The notes under the pieces: generated by a model
Seen by the model: the letters and a program-made list of their open reading frames with translations, nothing else
Told to the model about the DNA's origin: nothing
Database searches by the model: none
Shown: positions 60,044 through 64,000 of the stretch, in pieces
How positions within the stretch are numbered: position 1 is the first letter of the stretch
How the letters are laid out: each line of letters starts with the position of its first letter
Assembly (NCBI GenBank): GCA_002813105.2
Contig: CP017966.2
Coordinates: forward strand, 186,001 to 250,000
Source: Methanosarcinales archaeon Met12
GTDB lineage: Archaea; Halobacteriota; UBA148; JAJOKI01
Direction of reading: 5' to 3'
Length of the DNA: 64,000 nucleotides
Translations under genes and position numbers: made by a program

Positions 60044-60790
60044 TCAGGACAATTTGTCCATGATGGTTTCTACGGCTTTTGTTGCGTTGCACTCTTCTAA
60101 ATCCAGTAAAGACTTTCCTGCGAAGAGATATTCCTCGATATGAACGTCGTAGGGAATCGTTCCTAAAAACTCTGGTCCGAAGGATTTTGCCCTGTCGATG
60201 ATTGCCTTCTCATGCCCTGCGCTCACTCTATTTACCACTAAATATAAGTGTTTGAACCTGGCATCAAGTTCGCCGGCCAGCTCACTTATCCTCTCTGCCG
60301 TGTCAAATCCATGTTGAGACATGTCCGTCACTATGATCATATCGTCTACGCCCAGGGTGGTCTTTCTACTTATATGCTCCAGACCGGCCTCGGCGTCGAT
60401 GATGACATGGTCGTAACTCTTCGTCATCGAATCTATTATCCATCTGAGTATGTTGTTTACCGAACAGTAGCATCCAGGTCCTTCTGGCCGCCCCATCACC
60501 AGGATGTCGAAATCAGGCGTCTCTGCAATTATCTCAAATACCCTATATTCCAGCCACTTGTCCTTGGAGTATCCTGGCGGCAGTTGGGATTGCTTTGTCA
60601 ACAATTCTTCCTTGATATCCCCAACAGTGCTTTTAACAGACACTCCCAACATGCCTGGTAAATTAAAGTCAGGGTCGGCATCTATTGCCAGGATATTTTT
60701 TTCGCCGTCTCTCACCATTTTTCTGATTATGAGGGCGGCGAGCATGGTTTTCCCTACTCCACCCTTACCGGATACGGCAAGAATCCTCAT
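60044..60790 (-). CDS. cooC: CooC-type nickel-insertion ATPase
   Basis: A 248-residue MinD/CooC-family ATPase. The deviant Walker A is AVSGKGGVGKTMLAAL at the N-terminus, followed by LAIDADPDFNLPGMLG, VMGRPEGPGCYCSVN with the CxC that binds nickel in CooC, and IIDAEAGLEHISR. It loads or matures the nickel centres of CO dehydrogenase. It belongs to the cdh operon as in Methanosarcina. The ATG at 60790 overlaps the stop of the 39-residue gene. Confidence 0.93.
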   Translation of the reverse strand: MRILAVSGKGGVGKTMLAALIIRKMVRDGEKNILAIDADPDFNLPGMLGVSVKSTVGDIKEELLTKQSQLPPGYSKDKWLEYRVFEIIAETPDFDILVMGRPEGPGCYCSVNNILRWIIDSMTKSYDHVIIDAEAGLEHISRKTTLGVDDMIIVTDMSQHGFDTAERISELAGELDARFKHLYLVVNRVSAGHEKAIIDRAKSFGPEFLGTIPYDVHIEEYLFAGKSLLDLEECNATKAVETIMDKLS

Positions 60791-60909
60791 CAAATTTCCT
60801 CGATCTCTATCTCGATGTCTCCCTCGATCGTCACGCCCACCAGTTCGATACTGTATTCTTTTAGAATCCCATGGATTCCCGATATGTACGGCTCTTTTTC
60901 CGTCGTCAT
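60790..60909 (-). CDS. 39-residue acidic protein in the cdh operon
   Basis: MTTEKEPYISGIHGILKEYS followed by an acidic beta-like tail IELVGVTIEGDIEIEIEEI. Its ATG directly follows the stop of the 58-residue gene and its TGA overlaps cooC, so it is placed to be translated as part of the operon. No family recognised. The alternating tail could form a strand that docks on Cdh subunits; that is a guess. Confidence 0.55.
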   Translation of the reverse strand: MTTEKEPYISGIHGILKEYSIELVGVTIEGDIEIEIEEI

Positions 60910-61086
60910 TTACTTCTTCCTGATTATGACCTGGTCTATGTGTATCTTTGCGTTCTTCAAAACCAGCTTAATGCCCCCTGTTTGTGGGATGTGTTCGGTT
61001 GCAGAAACTTGCGCTTTCGGAGCCGCGGTCGTCGGAGAACTCTCTTTTTTCTTAATTTTTAATTTCAATGGTTTTTTATCACTCAT
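60910..61086 (-). CDS. Small basic protein resembling the CdhC C-terminal tail
   Basis: A 58-residue protein: basic, MSDKKPLKLKIKKKESSP, an Ala/Thr linker, then GGIKLVLKNAKIHIDQVIIRK. As I recall them, many CdhC proteins end in a Gly-rich linker plus a closely similar strand (GG-x-K-x-LKNA-K-I...VII). Here that tail is a separate gene 12 nt after cdhC, with GTGAGGT in front of its ATG. It is probably a split-off CdhC tail that completes the beta subunit. Confidence 0.65.
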   Translation of the reverse strand: MSDKKPLKLKIKKKESSPTTAAPKAQVSATEHIPQTGGIKLVLKNAKIHIDQVIIRKK

Positions 61087-61097
61087 CTTTACAAACC

Positions 61098-62459
61098 TCA
61101 CTCCAGTATTCCATCTTCCCGAAGCCTGTCTATGACTTTTGTCAATTGGTCCTCGCTTAGGCCAAGCTCTTTGGCGGCCTCTTCGGGATATATCTCCCCA
61201 TCTTGTTGTTCTATATATGCTATAAGTTTGTTTTTTAGCTCTTCTGTGACCTCAAACTCCCATCGCTGAACCACTGGATGAGCTTTCTTTTGCAAAAATG
61301 CCTTGAGGGAATCGATATCCGTGGCATCGTCTTCCGTAGCTATTCTTTCGTGAAGCCCCTCTGGAATGGCATCTTCTATCCTTTTTTTCGCATCCTTTGG
61401 CAGCCATACAATACGCTCCCATCCGCCGTCTGCCTGCAGGAACTTTCGAGACCGCATATATTCGATGGCCATCCCAAGGATGCCCTCTTCCTGTCTCCCC
61501 CCGCCAGTTTGTGCCGCCAATCTTGAGAAGGGTATGCCAATCGGAGTATCCTCTGAGTATTCCCTGTGCACAACACCAATTCCATCCACTTCTGGGATGT
61601 AGAACGCGAGCGACTCGAAACACCCGCAGGATGTGTGCGGGTAACCAAACATGCTGTGCAGATAACATCTCTCGGTCTCGCCATCTGATTTCTCTGATAC
61701 CACTTCGTTCACCCCGGCGTACTCTCCCTTTATCGCATCCAAAAGCTCGCCTTTTTGGATTGGAAAGTTCGTACCTTCAGGGTCCGCCCTCGTGGCAGCC
61801 CTGCCCTCGAGCCAGCTTATCGAGCCGCAAAGTGACATCTTCTCCGGCGTTATGATGCAGACGTGTGTTGGGGCAAAACTTTGACACATGAGACACGCAT
61901 AAAACTCATCTACTTCCTCTTCGCTCAATGCTCTTGCCCTTGCATCCCTGTCCTCATAGGTTTTCTTTGCGTTGTCCACAAATCCCTCTATCTCCTTTTC
62001 GTCTGTGATGAATGTGACCTGCATTTTCTCGATGATCGGCAGCTCAGACTTGAACAATTTGATTAAAGCCTGTCCCATGTATTTCAGGTTGAAGCCCTTT
62101 GCATGGGCGCCCTTGCTCAACCTGCACCAGATGTCATATCTCTGATTCAGGTGCATGAATCCCTCTATGAAGTTGCAGTACTCGTGTATCCTTCTCTCAA
62201 CTACACCTTCCATATCCTCTTCCAACTTTTCTCCAGTCACCTCAACGAAGATGCCAAAAGGATAGCTGCCTCCCTCCTTCATCTCCCCGATGTCCGGACC
62301 TTTTACTTCAACCCTGCCATCCTCTATTTCATCCGTCTTTCTCAATTTAGCGAGCTCTGCTTTTGCTTTTACCTTCGGTCCCCCCAGCTCAACGTACATG
62401 TCTTCTTTTCTTATTCTCTCTCCCTCATATTGAGGACCAATATCGAATGGAAGTTCCAT
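61098..62459 (-). CDS. cdhC: Acetyl-CoA decarbonylase/synthase beta subunit
   Basis: A 453-residue acetyl-CoA synthase subunit. CLMCQSFAPTHVCIITPEK and MSLCGSISWLEGRAA lie in the centre, and the A-cluster ligands are in CYLHSMFGYPHTSCGCFESLA. YSEDTPIGIPFSRLAAQTGGG and GERIVWLPKDAKKRI-like segments follow. It joins CO, a methyl group and CoA. The C-terminal 60 residues (TEELKNKLIAYIEQQ to DRLREDGILE) look like a winged-helix and replace the usual tail, which is encoded separately downstream. GGAGGGATT precedes the ATG. Confidence 0.95.
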   Translation of the reverse strand: MELPFDIGPQYEGERIRKEDMYVELGGPKVKAKAELAKLRKTDEIEDGRVEVKGPDIGEMKEGGSYPFGIFVEVTGEKLEEDMEGVVERRIHEYCNFIEGFMHLNQRYDIWCRLSKGAHAKGFNLKYMGQALIKLFKSELPIIEKMQVTFITDEKEIEGFVDNAKKTYEDRDARARALSEEEVDEFYACLMCQSFAPTHVCIITPEKMSLCGSISWLEGRAATRADPEGTNFPIQKGELLDAIKGEYAGVNEVVSEKSDGETERCYLHSMFGYPHTSCGCFESLAFYIPEVDGIGVVHREYSEDTPIGIPFSRLAAQTGGGRQEEGILGMAIEYMRSRKFLQADGGWERIVWLPKDAKKRIEDAIPEGLHERIATEDDATDIDSLKAFLQKKAHPVVQRWEFEVTEELKNKLIAYIEQQDGEIYPEEAAKELGLSEDQLTKVIDRLREDGILE

Positions 62460-62462
62460 ATT

Positions 62463-63026
62463 TTAATCCCTCCTCAACGTTTCAACGAGTTTATTTAATT
62501 TTTCACCATCTATTATGACTGACATATCTGCACTAGGATGGTAGCGAGGACAGATAGTTATGGTCTTCAGCCATGGGGCAAAATGTCTCAGAGTCGAAAG
62601 TCCTTGTTCGCCAAGGGCGCAAAAGACCCCGAAAAAAACCACGAGGTCGTGTTGCCCCTCTTCCCTTATGCCGTCCCATTCGGAGTCCCTGAGCCTGTCA
62701 ACTATATTGACAGCGGGCATCCAGGCATCTGGTTCGAAGCCCTTCTGCAGAAATCCTTTTATCGCATGTGAAACAGCGACCACTGGTACATTATATGCCT
62801 CTGCCATCTCAATAGCATAGTCCAGTGCCAGCTTATCATCATATTTTGCCTCCAATAACGAAGGTCCAAATACATACAAAGGCCTCTTTGCCTTCTTTAT
62901 CAACTTGCCAAGGACTTCTGGAGATATCACCCTGGGCGTATCACCCTTGCCAATTCCCCTGCCAAGCTGCCAGGACCTGTTAATGCTAACAATATCTTCT
63001 TTCGCCATCGTGTCCATCATCTCCAT
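62463..63026 (-). CDS. cdhB: CO dehydrogenase/acetyl-CoA decarbonylase epsilon subunit
   Basis: A 187-residue Cdh[62 protein letters not shown] and [21 protein letters not shown] are the conserved segments. It binds CdhA in the alpha2-epsilon2 CO dehydrogenase. It overlaps cdhA by about 10 nt. Two further in-frame ATGs 9 and 18 nt inside are possible starts. Confidence 0.95.
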   Translation of the reverse strand: MEMMDTMAKEDIVSINRSWQLGRGIGKGDTPRVISPEVLGKLIKKAKRPLYVFGPSLLEAKYDDKLALDYAIEMAEAYNVPVVAVSHAIKGFLQKGFEPDAWMPAVNIVDRLRDSEWDGIREEGQHDLVVFFGVFCALGEQGLSTLRHFAPWLKTITICPRYHPSADMSVIIDGEKLNKLVETLRRD

Positions 63027-64000
63027 TTGAGTTTGAACCTCTCCAGATTGGTGGGGTCTGGAATCCTGCCCGGCTTCCAGCCAACCTCCTTCAATTCCTT
63101 TAATAGCACATCCTTTTTAGCAATTGGCAGGTCAGCCTCGGTTCTAACGAATACTGGCCAATCGTCCGGGAGTGTGCCAAAATATTTCTCGCTCAGGTCC
63201 AGATAATGTGATAATTTTATCATCCTTCCCTTGGTGGTATCATTGGGCCTTATACAGAGCCTCGCCGTCATGACTATGCACTCTTCCTTTGTCTCGGATG
63301 CGTACATGAGATGTTCAGGAGCAGGTCCAACAAAAACCCTCTCTCCCCTGGCTTTGACGTCGTAGACGTGCCAATCATCCTCTATGTCTTTTCGTCCCAG
63401 ATACAGCCTTCTGTATTTAGAAGCATGCGGTCCAACTATCACCGGGATACCCCATCTGTTACAGCCCACGGCGATCGCTTCGGCTTTCTGGGAGTATACC
63501 CCCCATGCAACTCCGCATGCACCAATACGATTTAGTATATAGTCAGCTATCTCTTCGTAGTTCGCCCTTATATTCCTCCTGGCGAATATGCTGGGAATCT
63601 TGATGCATGCACCCGAAATATGCGAGTTCGCAACACATGACCCAACATTAGCTATACAACCCGCATCAAAGTCTCCAGGATATTTTTCATATAACGTCTT
63701 CCCATCTTCATCTTCATGCATCGCTATATCCATGGCTGCACATCCAGAGGCGACCACTATATACTTTCTACGGAGGAACTCCTCTGCCATCTCCGCAAGT
63801 GCTCCCCTTCCCTTTGGATAGTTTGCGCATCCAACATAAGCTACCACTCCTGGAATCGTTCCCAATACTATCGGTGGACCGACGTGTCTTATTTCCGTGT
63901 CCAGGATTGGTCCCCTGCCACTTCTCAAGAGGTGTTTTTCTTCCTTGACCTTGCGCTCTGCGGCCCTTTGCACCATATTCAATATTGGCAGGTCCCTTCT
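63017..64000 (-). CDS. cdhA: CO dehydrogenase alpha subunit, C-terminal part
   Basis: At least 327 residues from the C-terminal half of CdhA, open to the window edge. It has [59 protein letters not shown] and [22 protein letters not shown], which include C-cluster ligands. It oxidises CO or reduces CO2. It heads the visible order A-B-C. The start lies outside the window, so length and N-terminal ferredoxin clusters cannot be checked. Confidence 0.95.
   Translation of the reverse strand, partial: RRDLPILNMVQRAAERKVKEEKHLLRSGRGPILDTEIRHVGPPIVLGTIPGVVAYVGCANYPKGRGALAEMAEEFLRRKYIVVASGCAAMDIAMHEDEDGKTLYEKYPGDFDAGCIANVGSCVANSHISGACIKIPSIFARRNIRANYEEIADYILNRIGACGVAWGVYSQKAEAIAVGCNRWGIPVIVGPHASKYRRLYLGRKDIEDDWHVYDVKARGERVFVGPAPEHLMYASETKEECIVMTARLCIRPNDTTKGRMIKLSHYLDLSEKYFGTLPDDWPVFVRTEADLPIAKKDVLLKELKEVGWKPGRIPDPTNLERFKLKWR

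Overview
The window comes from a euryarchaeon that carries the C1 pathway of methanogens and anaerobic methane or alkane oxidisers. It encodes a complete formylmethanofuran dehydrogenase, Ftr, Mch and Mtd in one run, plus a CO dehydrogenase/acetyl-CoA synthase cluster, CofD for coenzyme F420 and FrhB-type F420 chemistry. The information-processing genes are also archaeal: family B DNA polymerase, XPD-type helicase, TFE, aTrm56, Pth2, archaeal S-adenosylmethionine synthetase and the diadenylate cyclase DacZ. No mcr, mtr, mer or hdr gene lies in the window, so the direction of the pathway and the exact lineage cannot be read from it; a Methanomicrobia, ANME-1 or Syntrophoarchaeum-like host fits.

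Layout. 1-6.2 kb: a cut-off acetate-type symporter with its DUF485-like partner, a universal stress protein, a DUF1922 zinc-ribbon protein, DNA polymerase B and a helicase. 6.3-9.2 kb: an accessory island with remnants of a type I-B CRISPR-Cas operon (Cas6-like, Cas8b and Cas7 fragments) and two HEPN/nucleotidyltransferase toxin-antitoxin pairs separated by a duplicated junction. 9.3-28.3 kb: housekeeping genes (geranylgeranyl reductase, Pth2, malate dehydrogenase, an oxygen-defence cluster, CofD, Sua5, PurC, a radical SAM protein with an amidohydrolase) mixed with small toxin-antitoxin modules and three broken genes. 28.4-35.9 kb: ilvD, a small secreted protein, tRNA-Tyr with a long intron, tRNA-Asp, ftsZ, Ncs6, MAT and DacZ. 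36.0-40.2 kb: an aconitase-type two-subunit hydro-lyase, an isocitrate-dehydrogenase-like enzyme and a convergent citrate/homocitrate-synthase-type enzyme, probably a route to 2-oxoglutarate. 40.2-52.4 kb: aTrm56, an ATP-grasp enzyme, TFE, an FrhB-like protein and fwdFDBGAC, a cdhB paralogue, ftr, mch, mtd. 52.4-56.6 kb: two AT-rich GH130 genes holding three domains, then a thioredoxin lipoprotein and a CcdA protein. 56.7-64 kb (minus strand): cdhA (cut), cdhB, cdhC, two tiny genes, a CooC-type ATPase, an inserted HicAB pair, cdhD and cdhE.

How it works together. Fwd, Ftr, Mch and Mtd interconvert CO2 and methylene-tetrahydromethanopterin, and the Cdh complex joins a methyl group and CO to acetyl-CoA or cleaves it. 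The FrhB-like protein and the CdhB paralogue beside fwd suggest extra redox partners for this pathway.

The most unusual signal is a family of tiny perfect or near-perfect palindromes (stems of about 7-12 bp, mostly 3-nt loops) that occur in pairs. They sit in frame inside DNA polymerase B and the DUF1922 protein, inside the tRNA-Tyr intron, across the stop codon of the isocitrate-dehydrogenase-like gene and, singly, upstream of hicB. They look like a small mobile or amplifying double-hairpin element.
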